A DNA stretch of 64,000 nucleotides from Parachlamydia acanthamoebae (GCF_000875975.1 NZ_BAWW01000003.1:62001-126000), one strand, 5' to 3'. Positions 43,816 through 52,716 are shown, numbered from the stretch's first letter. The notes: generated from the sequence alone by a model not told the origin. Program-made: numbers and translations.

Positions 43816-45816
43816 ATGTCGACTCCGCCCGTAACAGCAATTTCAAAATATCATGAAGCCCAATGCTTACAAATCGGCTCATCGAAGAATAGGATTAGCG
43901 TCAAACAGGCTTTGGCATGCTTGGACTCTAATTTTTTTATTAAAACGTTGCATATCGTGATTTGTTTTTTCCAAGGTAAAGGCCTTGTCAATAAAAAGTG
44001 CATAGTCAAGTTGTTAAACGAAACGGATTTAGCAACTCTCAATAAAGTTAACTATCTTTTTGCAAAGGCGAAGAAGTTAGCGGAACATCATAAGGACAAT
44101 ACGACAGAGGCGAATCAAAAAAAAGACGCATTAAAATTTTTGCAATCTAAAGAAAAGAGCTCACAAACTTTTCTTAGTCGGATACAAGATGCTTATCTTT
44201 TTAAATTTTCTCAAGAAGAGGAACTCTTAACATTTTGTCAAAACCTCCCGACTGAAAAAAAGCAATCTGTCATCACGTTAGCTCAAAAGGGTATAACTGC
44301 GGAATATCTCATTAAGAAATATGGTATCACCGTCGAAGATTTATCTTCTCGTATGAAAGACAAAGACCACTTCTTTAAAGAAATTAACGAAGGGCTAGAG
44401 AAGATTTATTCCCCTCAAGAGCTATCTATTAAAAATTTTGTAGAAGAATTAAATGAAGGGCTTCTTCCCTCATTTGTTCCTAAAAGTACAAGAGCAGATC
44501 CCAAAAAAATCAAATCTGTGACAATTTCAGATACAGAGTTGCAAGTGACTTTTTTAACTAACGAAGATCCTCAAATGCTTACAATAAAGAATAAGATCTT
44601 CGATGGCATAACTCATTTAATTTGTTTGGGATACCCTCCTGAGCTTCTACTTACGCCTTACAGCCCCAATACAAATGAAAGCGTTCACATGATCGACGCC
44701 ATCTTTGTTTCCCAAAATATCATCAAGAAAACGTTTTTAATTAAAAACAATACGAATAAAGCTTCTCCAATTGAAAAAAAGATCACTTTACTGGCCTTTT
44801 TGAACTGGCCAGAATCTGGAACCCCCAATTTTGAGGAATTTCAAGCCTTTATCAAAATGGAAAGGGAATTAGAACAAAAGACACCCCTGATCATCGCCAC
44901 AAGAAATTTGGCACAGGTGGGAATTTATGCACTGGCTAACTACTCTAAGGCTGATGACAAACATGCACACACCATTCATCGCCATATTGAAAAAATTAGT
45001 AAAAAGCTTGGAACTGCAGCTGCGCCCAAAACAGCTGAAGAGATCGGATTCGTGTATGCCTTACTCAAAAACGACTCGCTATCCTTCGAAGAAGCCTCAT
45101 TACTCAAAAATTCTTCCAAAGCACAAACATTCAAAGAACTAGCCCAAGCCCTCTTTAAATTCTTTAATCCTGAAGGAGAGGCGACTCAAGAACAATTGAA
45201 AGAAATAAAATCGACACTGAAGACCTTGGGAATCAAAAAAAATAATTTTCAAAAAGACTGTAGCGAATCCCTTGCAATTCTGGCACACATTTACAAAGAA
45301 CAAATTTTTCTGAATGAACTTGAAGCACATCTACATACGCAAGCCATGGATTTAGGATGGACGCTCAGTGATGATTTTGACGATTCAAGATTCTTAAGCA
45401 TCCCAGAAATTAGGAAAGCCGCATTTGAAAAGTTATATGAGAAACATGCAAATGTATTAAAAGAGCTGGAAAAAAAGATTTTTTTCGATATCAAAGATAA
45501 AGCTGCTTTAGCTGTTCAAAAAGCTCTTCTTCAAAAAAATTTGACCCATACAGCATTTGCTAATGAAATTCTCTCCTCACCATCAGCTCAACAAAGCTTA
45601 CTCAAATTGCTATTCCATAACATTTCTTATGTAGAGCTTTTGCAGCTTTTTGAAAAATTCCAATCCAAACTTGTTGTTGAAGCTGCCATTGTCGAACCTG
45701 AGCTTTTTGTGGACCTAGACACAAATCGAAATCTTGATCTCTGGGCTATCTTTACCAGACCTAGCCGATTTTCGGAAATTCTACGGACCTTAATCACATT
45801 AAGAGATGAGTCATAA
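43816..45816 (+). CDS. Orphan helical-repeat family member 3 (large)
   Basis: A 666-residue protein, distant relative of the genes at 37745 and 39199. It has the same type of leader and module: RISVKQALACLDSNFFIKTL, GKGLVNKKCIVKLL and LATLNKVNYLFAKAKK correspond to the SVEQAI...NFFKKL...FNEKNI...LKTL...LF pattern of the others. A repeat turn KGITAEYLIKKYGI occurs near residue 160. The rest is mostly helical, Lys/Glu-rich and unique. AAAGGAAC precedes the ATG. No signal peptide or membrane segment is seen. A secreted effector is possible. Confidence 0.72.
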   Translation: MSTPPVTAISKYHEAQCLQIGSSKNRISVKQALACLDSNFFIKTLHIVICFFQGKGLVNKKCIVKLLNETDLATLNKVNYLFAKAKKLAEHHKDNTTEANQKKDALKFLQSKEKSSQTFLSRIQDAYLFKFSQEEELLTFCQNLPTEKKQSVITLAQKGITAEYLIKKYGITVEDLSSRMKDKDHFFKEINEGLEKIYSPQELSIKNFVEELNEGLLPSFVPKSTRADPKKIKSVTISDTELQVTFLTNEDPQMLTIKNKIFDGITHLICLGYPPELLLTPYSPNTNESVHMIDAIFVSQNIIKKTFLIKNNTNKASPIEKKITLLAFLNWPESGTPNFEEFQAFIKMERELEQKTPLIIATRNLAQVGIYALANYSKADDKHAHTIHRHIEKISKKLGTAAAPKTAEEIGFVYALLKNDSLSFEEASLLKNSSKAQTFKELAQALFKFFNPEGEATQEQLKEIKSTLKTLGIKKNNFQKDCSESLAILAHIYKEQIFLNELEAHLHTQAMDLGWTLSDDFDDSRFLSIPEIRKAAFEKLYEKHANVLKELEKKIFFDIKDKAALAVQKALLQKNLTHTAFANEILSSPSAQQSLLKLLFHNISYVELLQLFEKFQSKLVVEAAIVEPELFVDLDTNRNLDLWAIFTRPSRFSEILRTLITLRDES

Positions 45817-45824
45817 TGACTTAA

Positions 45825-45848
45825 GAGAGGCGGTTGTTATCGCCTCTC
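45825..45848 (+). terminator. Hairpin after family member 3
   Basis: Stem GAGAGGCG/CGCCTCTC with an 8-base loop, 8 bases after the stop. There is no T-run, so it could stabilise the mRNA end rather than terminate. Confidence 0.45.
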
Positions 45849-45958
45849 AGATCTTCAGCGCAAGTTCCATGGATTAAGGTATGGTTATTTTTGAAGGATT
45901 TGGCAGATCAGGTAGACTACTGGTTGGAGCCTTAGGATGCTTGAAATATCGATCAGAT

Positions 45959-46399
45959 CTACTCTGTATTTTCAGCACCAATTTGTTCCAGAATACCAAA
46001 AATGCCCCCGTGCAAATGGGTCGTGCAACGAATAATTTCTACTTTGTCATTGCGAAAGATCAATTCAGCTTCCTCAATGGGAAGTGAAAAGCGAGCTCCG
46101 GATGGAGGGTAAGTTTTAAAGCCTGGAAAAGGCAGCTTTAAAGGACCAGTATGTGTACCCGTAACACCTAAATCAATAAATATCTTCTTATTTTTCTCTT
46201 CTATTTTTTTTACTTTAAAAGAAAGATCGGGAAATGCTTGATGGATTGCTTGCTGAAAAGCAACGGTCTCGCCTTTATCAAAAGGATCTGGAAGAGAGCC
46301 ATAAAATTTGAAATCATCGTCTAACATTTCAAATACATCAAACCATCTCCCTTCTTCCATGGCATTAAGAAATCCGATTGCTTTTTGCACGTGTTCCAT
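45959..46399 (-). CDS. SnoaL/NTF2-like protein, end of the amidoligase cluster
   Basis: A 146-residue protein with an NTF2-like fold of the SnoaL (ester cyclase) type: an N-terminal helix pair (AIGFLNAMEEGRWFDVFEML), then DDDFKFYGSLPDPFDKG, the strand FPDLSFKVKKIEEKNKKIFI and DLGVTGTHTGPLKLP. Members bind small hydrophobic ligands or act as cyclases or isomerases, so no reaction can be named. It starts 8 bases after the C39-like gene and so probably belongs to that operon. It may have joined the cluster by chance. Confidence 0.82.
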   Translation of the reverse strand: MEHVQKAIGFLNAMEEGRWFDVFEMLDDDFKFYGSLPDPFDKGETVAFQQAIHQAFPDLSFKVKKIEEKNKKIFIDLGVTGTHTGPLKLPFPGFKTYPPSGARFSLPIEEAELIFRNDKVEIIRCTTHLHGGIFGILEQIGAENTE

Positions 46400-46407
46400 A
46401 TCACCCT

Positions 46408-47139
46408 CTAAGCATGCTTTTTAAATTTTCGAGAAGGCCGAATAAGCAAGAAATTTGCATCATAGGTCAATACGCCTAAAAGAATCGAACAAATTGTCCT
46501 GTCCACACCCATACTATACTTTAAGTCATATGAATAGGGATTTCTCACAAAGGGATCGGCAATTAAGATCTGTTTTTTTTGATTATCATATCCGAAAAGT
46601 ACCACAAAATGCCCTTCTGGTTGACCCAAAATATCATCTTGTTGACTTGAAGCTCCAATCTCACGACAACTATGGTACAAAAATGTAGAACTTAGTCCTG
46701 TTAAGATAGGAACCCCTTGTCTTAAATAATGGCGAATCAAGCTACGTGACAAATCTCGAAAGCGAATTTTTCCGCCAAGACGCAAAAACTCGAGATATGC
46801 ATTTGTCGCAATTTGAAGCTTTTTATTCTTTTTAGCATCCGCCTGTGCTTTAAGTTTCTGAGCTAATTGAATATTTGATAAAGGCTTTGGCTCAAACCAC
46901 GTCGGATCAAAAACTTGTAAATTATATGTATAGATCGTCGCATCATAGCCCCGTTTTAAGGCATGGCAGGCTAATAAAACGGCTAGCGTCCCTCCTTCTT
47001 CAAGCGAAGGGACCTCTTCAATAACTTTTGGGAGTGGCACTTCGTCGCCATAGTAATGGTAAACCGCTTGCAGGCAAGTAGGACCGCAAGTGACTTCATT
47101 GGGCTGGGGAAGCATATTTATTGAAAGCTTTTGTTTCAT
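46408..47139 (-). CDS. C39-like papain-fold cysteine peptidase
   Basis: A 243-residue protein of the peptidase C39-like family. The catalytic cysteine C18 lies in PNEVTCGPTCLQAVYHYYG, histidine H177 in EGHFVVLFGYD and aspartate D195 in ILIADPF, so the triad is complete. There is no signal peptide or transporter domain, so it acts in the cytoplasm as a free enzyme. Residues 80-130 form a Lys-rich insertion. It lies 36 bases after the N-formylglutamate amidohydrolase gene in a run of five minus-strand genes. Similar peptidases are found next to RLAN-type ATP-grasp ligases. Its substrate may be the peptide made by that system. Confidence 0.85.
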   Translation of the reverse strand: MKQKLSINMLPQPNEVTCGPTCLQAVYHYYGDEVPLPKVIEEVPSLEEGGTLAVLLACHALKRGYDATIYTYNLQVFDPTWFEPKPLSNIQLAQKLKAQADAKKNKKLQIATNAYLEFLRLGGKIRFRDLSRSLIRHYLRQGVPILTGLSSTFLYHSCREIGASSQQDDILGQPEGHFVVLFGYDNQKKQILIADPFVRNPYSYDLKYSMGVDRTICSILLGVLTYDANFLLIRPSRKFKKHA

Positions 47140-47175
47140 AATCCTGCCTATCGTTATTTCACGATATGTAAATAA

Positions 47176-47889
47176 TTAATTTAATTCAAGCACTTGCCTT
47201 AAAGAAAAAAGCAAACTCTCTTTAAGGCTTTTCCACTTTGATTTATAATCCACAAGTCCTTGATTGACTTCTAATTCGATTCCTAGGTACGTCTCATCTC
47301 CCCATTTTTTACGCAAAAAACTTGTCAAGCCATCCGCTTTACCTAGATATGGATAGTTCATTCTGATCCGCATTTCTCCGTTCAATTTTTTTTGCAAGCT
47401 CTGCTTCCATTGTGTCGCAAAAACTTTTTCCTTTTTACGTCTCGAATCGTACAACAATCCAATCTCTCCTTCTCTCTTTATCCCATCTAAAGCAGGAGTA
47501 AAAGAATGAACAGACAGATGCAAAACTGGACCTCGTTGCATTTTTTTTAAAAGCTCTTTTTCAACCTGCAGGCGGTAAGGAAGGTAATACTCTTGAAGGA
47601 GCATCTCTTTCTCTTCTTTCGAGAGATGCTGGGTCCATTTTGAGAATAAATGTGGATGATGCAGTGAACGATTAAGCTCCACAAGCAAACGGGTTGTCGT
47701 ACTAAAGACAAGTGGAGAGGAAAGCTGGCTGGATAAAAATTCAGCCAATTCTAATGCTCCCCTGTCATAACCTCTATGAGAAGCCAAAGCAGCATCGGCC
47801 TTTTTAAAACACGATTTCCAATGCAGAGGAACTTGGTTTCCTCCATGTTCACATGTCATCATCAAATGCATGGCATTCCTACTTTTCAC
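47176..47889 (-). CDS. N-formylglutamate amidohydrolase-like enzyme
   Basis: A 237-residue zinc-dependent amidohydrolase of the N-formylglutamate amidohydrolase (FGase) family: MMTCEHGGNQVP, the ASHRGYDRGALELAE segment, VELNRSLHHPHLFS, HLSVHSFTPALDG and YLGIELEVNQGLV. The His and Glu residues expected to bind zinc are present. The GTG at 47889 overlaps the upstream stop by one base; an ATG at 47871 with AGGA seven bases before it is a good alternative start. It occurs with GCS2- and RimK-type ligases, so it more likely cleaves an amide in their product than formylglutamate from histidine breakdown. Confidence 0.88.
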   Translation of the reverse strand: MKSRNAMHLMMTCEHGGNQVPLHWKSCFKKADAALASHRGYDRGALELAEFLSSQLSSPLVFSTTTRLLVELNRSLHHPHLFSKWTQHLSKEEKEMLLQEYYLPYRLQVEKELLKKMQRGPVLHLSVHSFTPALDGIKREGEIGLLYDSRRKKEKVFATQWKQSLQKKLNGEMRIRMNYPYLGKADGLTSFLRKKWGDETYLGIELEVNQGLVDYKSKWKSLKESLLFSLRQVLELN

Positions 47890-49139
47890 TAAGGGCTCAA
47901 AAATAAGGTTCCGTTTTCCAGATTTTGACAGAGATAGCGGTATGTTTCTTCCAGCTTTTTGTGCGAAAAATTAGATCCTAAAGCCTTGAGTATACGTGTC
48001 GAAAGTGTGCCATGCATCAAGATATGATGAAGAGCCTGATCCTCTTTATAACCAACTTGTTCGATTAAATGGCCCCATAATTCCTTCGCTGTACATGTCG
48101 AAGATTTAGTCCAGCCAAAAACTTTTAAAAACTCGGCATCGTGAATTTCCGCATATTCACCATTCTTAATTCCATCTAATAGAATCCCTTTCAAACGTTC
48201 TTCATGAAATTGATGAAGTTTTTCTAGTGGAAGCCATCTTTCTTGGGTCAAATGTCTAATAACTTCAGCAATTGCTCGACTGATTGCGACGTCTGCCTTA
48301 GGACATTCTTGCACATCGATTAAGCGGATTTCAATCGCATTTCGATTAAATCGCGTAATAGCCCCCCTCGCATTTAACCATTCATGTTGCAATGTTTTTT
48401 CGGGATCAAATTTGGCTATATCTTGATAAATACGATCGAAGATTTTGGTTTTATAATCATCAAAAGAGAGGCAAACTTCTGGAATGATATGAGCGGTAAT
48501 AGAAGGAATTTTTGCAGAATTTGATTGGTAGACATTTAGGCGAGTGTCGTAGAAACCCGTTGTTTTTCCTTCTACAATGGGAGAGCTTGCTGCAAGGGAT
48601 GGAATCAATGGCAAAATCATTCGAATCGCCGCATGCAAGCGCACAAATTCCTCTTCATTTCCAAATGGGAGATTGAGGTGATTGCTTTGCAAATTGGACC
48701 ACCCATGCCCCTGACAATTAAATATGCGATTAAAAGCCGCATAGATTTCTTTATTGTCATATGTCCAAAGCTTCATTTCGCGATGAGGATCCATCCATGG
48801 ATGCATGGCTGTGGGCATGAGCATCCCATTAAATGCCTCAAGATATTTGTTAATATCTTTCACTTCACGCTGAAAGTCCGCGTGAATTTGGTTGAGCTTG
48901 GATGTGGGCTTTGTAGTTTTGAGCTCCAAAACATGCAAGGCAAGTTCGTTCGACCATCCAATAGGCTCTTTCTCGTAATCTCCGCTATACTCTCCAAGCA
49001 TCCGATATAAAAGCTGGTCTGTAATCGGCAGAATATTCAGATTTTCTCGGTCTACAATCATGTATTCTAACTCGACACCAAACACATCAAATAAATGCCA
49101 GGTTGTGCGAGGAGATTCTTCTTTCGGTGGAGCTGACAT
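47889..49139 (-). CDS. GCS2-type carboxylate-amine ligase (glutamate-cysteine ligase family)
   Basis: A 416-residue member of the GCS2 family, related to plant/proteobacterial glutamate-cysteine ligases and glutamine synthetase-fold amidoligases. The N-terminal LFDVFGVELEYMIVD holds the metal/ATP-binding glutamates; SNLQSNHLNLPFGNEEEFVR, SLAASSPIVEGKTTGFYDTR and NAIEIRLIDVQECP are family features. It should join an amino group to a carboxylate with ATP, often a glutamate side chain. It starts 2 bases after the RLAN ligase stop. No gshB is nearby, so ordinary glutathione synthesis is possible only if another ligase takes that role; the RLAN neighbour could be its partner. Confidence 0.88.
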   Translation of the reverse strand: MSAPPKEESPRTTWHLFDVFGVELEYMIVDRENLNILPITDQLLYRMLGEYSGDYEKEPIGWSNELALHVLELKTTKPTSKLNQIHADFQREVKDINKYLEAFNGMLMPTAMHPWMDPHREMKLWTYDNKEIYAAFNRIFNCQGHGWSNLQSNHLNLPFGNEEEFVRLHAAIRMILPLIPSLAASSPIVEGKTTGFYDTRLNVYQSNSAKIPSITAHIIPEVCLSFDDYKTKIFDRIYQDIAKFDPEKTLQHEWLNARGAITRFNRNAIEIRLIDVQECPKADVAISRAIAEVIRHLTQERWLPLEKLHQFHEERLKGILLDGIKNGEYAEIHDAEFLKVFGWTKSSTCTAKELWGHLIEQVGYKEDQALHHILMHGTLSTRILKALGSNFSHKKLEETYRYLCQNLENGTLFLSP

Positions 49140-49141
49140 AA

Positions 49142-50605
49142 TTACAATCTTCTTTTTTGTTTTTCAATTCGATGTAAAATTGTCGAGATAATTTTGTGAT
49201 ACAATTCCTCTTGTAACACAAGGTCTTCAACGCCTGCATCAATACTCGGATTGTCGTTCACTTCAATGACATAGCATTCTTTGTCAATTTGTTTCAAATC
49301 TACCCCATAAAGACCATCCCCGATTAGCTTGGCAGCTTTTAGAGCTGTTCGAATAATCTGTTTGGGTGCTTGGCTGACAGGAATTGTTTCATATTTCCCC
49401 GTCACAGCTCCCCCTTTGCAGGAATGGTTGTAAATTTGCCAATGATTACGGGCCATGAAATATTTACATACGTACAAAGGCTGTCCGTCAAAAATGGCAA
49501 CACGCCAATCAAAATCGGTAGGAAGAAATTCTTGCGCAACCAGAAGGTCTGATTTCTCCATCAGTGAACTACAAACCTGAGTAAATTCCTCTTTGCTGCT
49601 GACTTTCACAACCCCTTGAGAAAAAGCACTGTCAGGTTGCTTGATGACAAATGGAAAAGACAGTGTCGTCGCAACCTCTTCTAAATTATCCTTATGCACA
49701 ATAATCGTTTTTGGAGCAGAAATCGAGTAACGCTCCAAAAGTTCGGTCATATAAACTTTATTAGAGCATCTCAGAATCGATTCTGGGTCGTCAACAACGA
49801 CTAAACCTTCCGCAGCGGCTCTGCGTGCAAACCGATACGTGTGGTGATTCACGTTGGTGGTTTCTCGAATCAACAAAGCATCAAACTCGGCAAGTCTTCC
49901 GAAATCCTCTTTATGAATGATTTCCGTGCTCATACCCAAAGAATCAGCAGCTTTGATAAACTTTTGAATGGCTTTTTCATTAGATGGCCCGTACTTTTCT
50001 TCTGGGTTGTATAAAATGGCCAGGTCATAGGTCTTGCTGCTTTTTTTAGGAGCGATCGTTTTACGCCCCAGAAAAAAATCACGCGCTTTCTCTAATACAA
50101 AGTCATGATGCTCTAAAGGGATCTCATTGCCAGAGATTGTTCCGATTGAAGCTAAACACCACTTTTGGGAATCCCGATGAAATTGCGCTTGAAGAAAGGG
50201 AGCTTGGAATTCTTTAAAGAGATGCGATGACAGTCTCTCATATTTTTGGGCGACATTTTTTCCAAAATAAATGCTTAACGTAAAGCGATTTGAATGAATC
50301 GTTTTTAAACTTTTTTGAATCAGCTCATCTAATTCTTGAGAAACAAATCGAATCATCGCTGAAGATTTGAAATCTTGCATAGCCAGCAAGCTGGGTTGCG
50401 GTTTGTGCCCTCTTGCCGTGGCAATCAAAGTCACGTAATAGCCAATTGTCTGATAGCGATATGAACGACACAGGTTAAAAATACGGGCATGACGCATTTT
50501 ACTATAGGCCGGATCCATCAAATAGGTCTTAGCTTCGACGACTTCAATTTCAGGGATATCAAGTGGCCAATCTTTTAGGTTATTGACGACAACAAAAATC
50601 TGCAT
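49142..50605 (-). CDS. RimK-type ATP-grasp ligase with N-terminal RLAN domain
   Basis: A 487-residue ligase that leads the cluster. Residues about 1-150 match the RLAN (RimK-like ATP-grasp N-terminal) domain: VVVNNLKDWPLDIPEIEVVE, and HARIFNLCRSYRYQTIGYYV. From about 190 on comes a RimK/glutathione-synthetase-like ATP-grasp: LIRETTNVNHHTYRFARRAA, FPFVIKQPDSAFSQGVVKV (ATP-binding lysine and small loop), VAQEFLPTDFDWRVAIFDGQ and YVIEVNDNPSIDAGVEDLV (metal-binding E/N). It should form a peptide or isopeptide bond. AAAGGG is 4 bases before the ATG, and a candidate promoter lies at 50681. The four genes downstream are spaced by 2, -1, 36 and 8 bases. Confidence 0.9.
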   Translation of the reverse strand: MQIFVVVNNLKDWPLDIPEIEVVEAKTYLMDPAYSKMRHARIFNLCRSYRYQTIGYYVTLIATARGHKPQPSLLAMQDFKSSAMIRFVSQELDELIQKSLKTIHSNRFTLSIYFGKNVAQKYERLSSHLFKEFQAPFLQAQFHRDSQKWCLASIGTISGNEIPLEHHDFVLEKARDFFLGRKTIAPKKSSKTYDLAILYNPEEKYGPSNEKAIQKFIKAADSLGMSTEIIHKEDFGRLAEFDALLIRETTNVNHHTYRFARRAAAEGLVVVDDPESILRCSNKVYMTELLERYSISAPKTIIVHKDNLEEVATTLSFPFVIKQPDSAFSQGVVKVSSKEEFTQVCSSLMEKSDLLVAQEFLPTDFDWRVAIFDGQPLYVCKYFMARNHWQIYNHSCKGGAVTGKYETIPVSQAPKQIIRTALKAAKLIGDGLYGVDLKQIDKECYVIEVNDNPSIDAGVEDLVLQEELYHKIISTILHRIEKQKRRL

Positions 50606-50680
50606 AAAACCCTTTCGTTTAGATAGATAATGGGTGAAAAGTAGCTTTGTTTTTTGACTCTTCCCTTTATTTATTTTTTT

Positions 50681-50708
50681 AGTATTTCAGAAAGAGAAAT
50701 GCAATCAA
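50681..50708 (-). promoter_or_regulatory. Candidate promoter of the amidoligase cluster
   Basis: On the minus strand TTGATT (50703-50708) and AATACT (50681-50686) are separated by 16 bases, about 75 bases before the ATG at 50605. The match to a sigma-70-type promoter is fair in an AT-rich background. Confidence 0.35.
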
Positions 50709-50760
50709 AATTTCAAAATAAAAATTCGGATAAAAAGAAATGACTGAGCAACAAAATTAA

Positions 50761-50797
50761 AAAAGAAAAAAAGAAAAGCACTCCGTAAGGAGTGCTT
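50761..50797 (-). terminator. Rho-independent terminator of the T3SS translocator operon
   Basis: A 9-bp perfect stem AAGCACTCC/GGAGTGCTT with a 4-base loop; on the minus strand it is followed by TTCTTTTTTTCTTTTT. It lies 15 bases after the copD-like stop and separates this operon from the amidoligase cluster. Confidence 0.88.
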
Positions 50798-50811
50798 GAT
50801 AGAATGGAGAA

Positions 50812-51537
50812 TTAAGACTGAGCTCCCGCCATTTGCCCTTTAATAGCAAACAGTTGTGCATAAAGCTCATAAACTTTCCTGGCTATTTCGCCACATTTTT
50901 GCGTTTTCTCAACAGATGTTTGTGTCCGATCGCTCAATTTGTTTTTCATTTTATCCAAATCGAGCTCAAGAATCACTTTTTTAGCATCGCTCGGAGTATT
51001 TGCAACACCTTGAAGGGCCCCAATTCCTTGTCCAAATGCGCCTAATGGAGTGGCAACAGTTCCTGCCGCAGTTAAAAAATTAAAAATCTTACCACTATCA
51101 CCAATAATTTTAACTGCCTGAAAGGCTCCACCGGCTACTGGAGCAAGCCCTACCGCTCCAGACCCGATCGTTAACACTGCCGAAGCAACCGAGGGAGCGA
51201 TTCTCTTCCAATTATCAATCGTATCGCGGATTTTAATCCCTTGATACTTAATCTCAAGGAGGGTGTCTTGACAATATTGATTGTCAAAACGCGCACTTTT
51301 GCGAAACATGAACATCAAAACGCTTAAAGCCAGATTTAGCAATCTTTCATCATTTGGATTTCCATCAGCTAGCTCTCGACGGAGCTGCTCGCCTAATTTT
51401 TCCAGATAAACTTCAATTGGATCATGCAAATATGGATTCCCATTTTCGTCCACTAAAGGACTTCCATTGGCGACCTCATGGTCATGGACATCCACATGGT
51501 CATTTAAGTCTCTTTTTCTAAGATCTGTGTGTGGCAT
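50812..51537 (-). CDS. copD: T3SS minor translocator (CopD/YopD-like)
   Basis: A 241-residue protein at the end of the translocator operon. Polar N-terminal part (residues 1-60, rich in Asp/His), then amphipathic and moderately hydrophobic segments at about 115-185 (IAPSVASAVLTIGSGAVGLA; NFLTAAGTVATPLGAFGQGI), then a C-terminal amphipathic helix (KCGEIARKVYELYAQLFAIK). This matches the layout of CopD/YopD/IpaC-type minor translocators, which insert in the host membrane with the major translocator. AAGGAGG is 7 bases before the ATG, and the gene follows copB by 12 bases. The assignment rests on layout and operon context more than on sequence motif. Confidence 0.78.
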   Translation of the reverse strand: MPHTDLRKRDLNDHVDVHDHEVANGSPLVDENGNPYLHDPIEVYLEKLGEQLRRELADGNPNDERLLNLALSVLMFMFRKSARFDNQYCQDTLLEIKYQGIKIRDTIDNWKRIAPSVASAVLTIGSGAVGLAPVAGGAFQAVKIIGDSGKIFNFLTAAGTVATPLGAFGQGIGALQGVANTPSDAKKVILELDLDKMKNKLSDRTQTSVEKTQKCGEIARKVYELYAQLFAIKGQMAGAQS

Positions 51538-51549
51538 GTTGTGCCCTCC

Positions 51550-52716
51550 TTAAACGTCTATTTTTAAAGCGCGTTGACGCTGCTTCAAAAGCTTAATCCG
51601 TTCACCCCAAGAATCTTTGACTCGATTGAGTGAATCTTGAAGTCCCCGAATATAAAATTCCATTTGCTTATTATTTTGATGACGATCGAGTGAAACTCCA
51701 TACATTTCACTGATGAGTTTCCGATTCTTATGTTGGAGAATGGCTTGCGTAAGTTCGGTTGATCCTTTTCCTAGACTGACTCCCGCCTGAAGGGCCCCTG
51801 CAATAACCACTAACACAGCACTTGGAGGGAACGCGATCATCATGACGACGCCTCCAACAGAACTAGCCATCATGCAGCCAGTCAAAATCCCATCTAGCCA
51901 TTTGATTATTTTCGCACTCTTCTTACGCGCATTTTTATCGTCTAAAATGCTAAAATAGGCTTTTTCAAGCTCTTTATTTGTCTTTACGGAAATGGAAACT
52001 AGTTTGGTTAAAATTTTCAAATTTTCTTGGGCAAGCTCTCCCTCTACATGCATCAAACGCATAAATTCTTTATGCAAATAAGCTTCTTCGGCATTGAGAT
52101 CTACTTCCTGTTTTAAAGAGGGGTCACCAGAATCGCTATCACTGCCATTTTGTTGAGATAAATCTTGTTTTGCCTCAATAGGTTGAAAAAGCGAGCGCGT
52201 GACAATTTTATTTCCATTGGGGTCTTCTTTTGTATGCTCGTGCCCATCTTCATTCGTTTCTTTAATTTGATAGAGTAAATGATCGACAGCAGCCAGAGTT
52301 TTCTGTAAGGCATGCACATCAAAGTGATCTGGTGCTTGGAGACGGGGACATGGAGAAATCGGCTTGGAAGGCATTTTAGGGGCATCTTCCTCTTCTTCCT
52401 GTTCTTCCGAAGCAATTTTTAACGTTTGAACGGGCTTAGCCTCTGGCGTATAAAATAATCCCAAAAACCAGTGCACATAATCGTAAACTTTCCCTAAGAC
52501 AGCGGAATCCTGCTTTTTAGGCTGCTCAGGCGCAAAAGGAAGTTCTTCTGGCTTGATTTCTTCTTCTTCTTCAAAAGGAGCCAGCGATTGAATCGAACTC
52601 ACATAGTATTCGGATTCGGGCACGGGTGGGGTATTTTTCCCCAATATATCCTTAATACGGAATGGATTTTGTCGTAAATCTAAAGATGTTGTAGGATTAA
52701 GCTTTGGAACAACCAT
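51550..52716 (-). CDS. copB: T3SS major translocator (CopB/YopB-like)
   Basis: A 388-residue protein with an acidic, disordered N-terminal region (EEEEEIKPEELPFAPEQPKK; EEQEEEEDAP), helical middle, and a pair of hydrophobic helices at about 270-312 (GILTGCMMASSVGGVVMMIA; AVLVVIAGALQAGVSLGKG), then a long C-terminal helix. That is the layout of YopB/IpaB/CopB proteins, which form the host-membrane pore. AGGAG precedes the ATG. The gene overlaps the chaperone gene by 20 bases, as expected for coupled chaperone and client. Confidence 0.82.
   Translation of the reverse strand: MVVPKLNPTTSLDLRQNPFRIKDILGKNTPPVPESEYYVSSIQSLAPFEEEEEIKPEELPFAPEQPKKQDSAVLGKVYDYVHWFLGLFYTPEAKPVQTLKIASEEQEEEEDAPKMPSKPISPCPRLQAPDHFDVHALQKTLAAVDHLLYQIKETNEDGHEHTKEDPNGNKIVTRSLFQPIEAKQDLSQQNGSDSDSGDPSLKQEVDLNAEEAYLHKEFMRLMHVEGELAQENLKILTKLVSISVKTNKELEKAYFSILDDKNARKKSAKIIKWLDGILTGCMMASSVGGVVMMIAFPPSAVLVVIAGALQAGVSLGKGSTELTQAILQHKNRKLISEMYGVSLDRHQNNKQMEFYIRGLQDSLNRVKDSWGERIKLLKQRQRALKIDV

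Noticed and set aside
45881-46087. 68-codon plus-strand frame after family member 3
   Set aside because: It overlaps the SnoaL-like gene in antisense and resembles no protein.
47176-49139. Histidine-degradation or simple glutathione operon
   Set aside because: No hut genes and no gshB; the combination with an RLAN ligase and a C39-like peptidase fits a peptide amidoligase cluster better.
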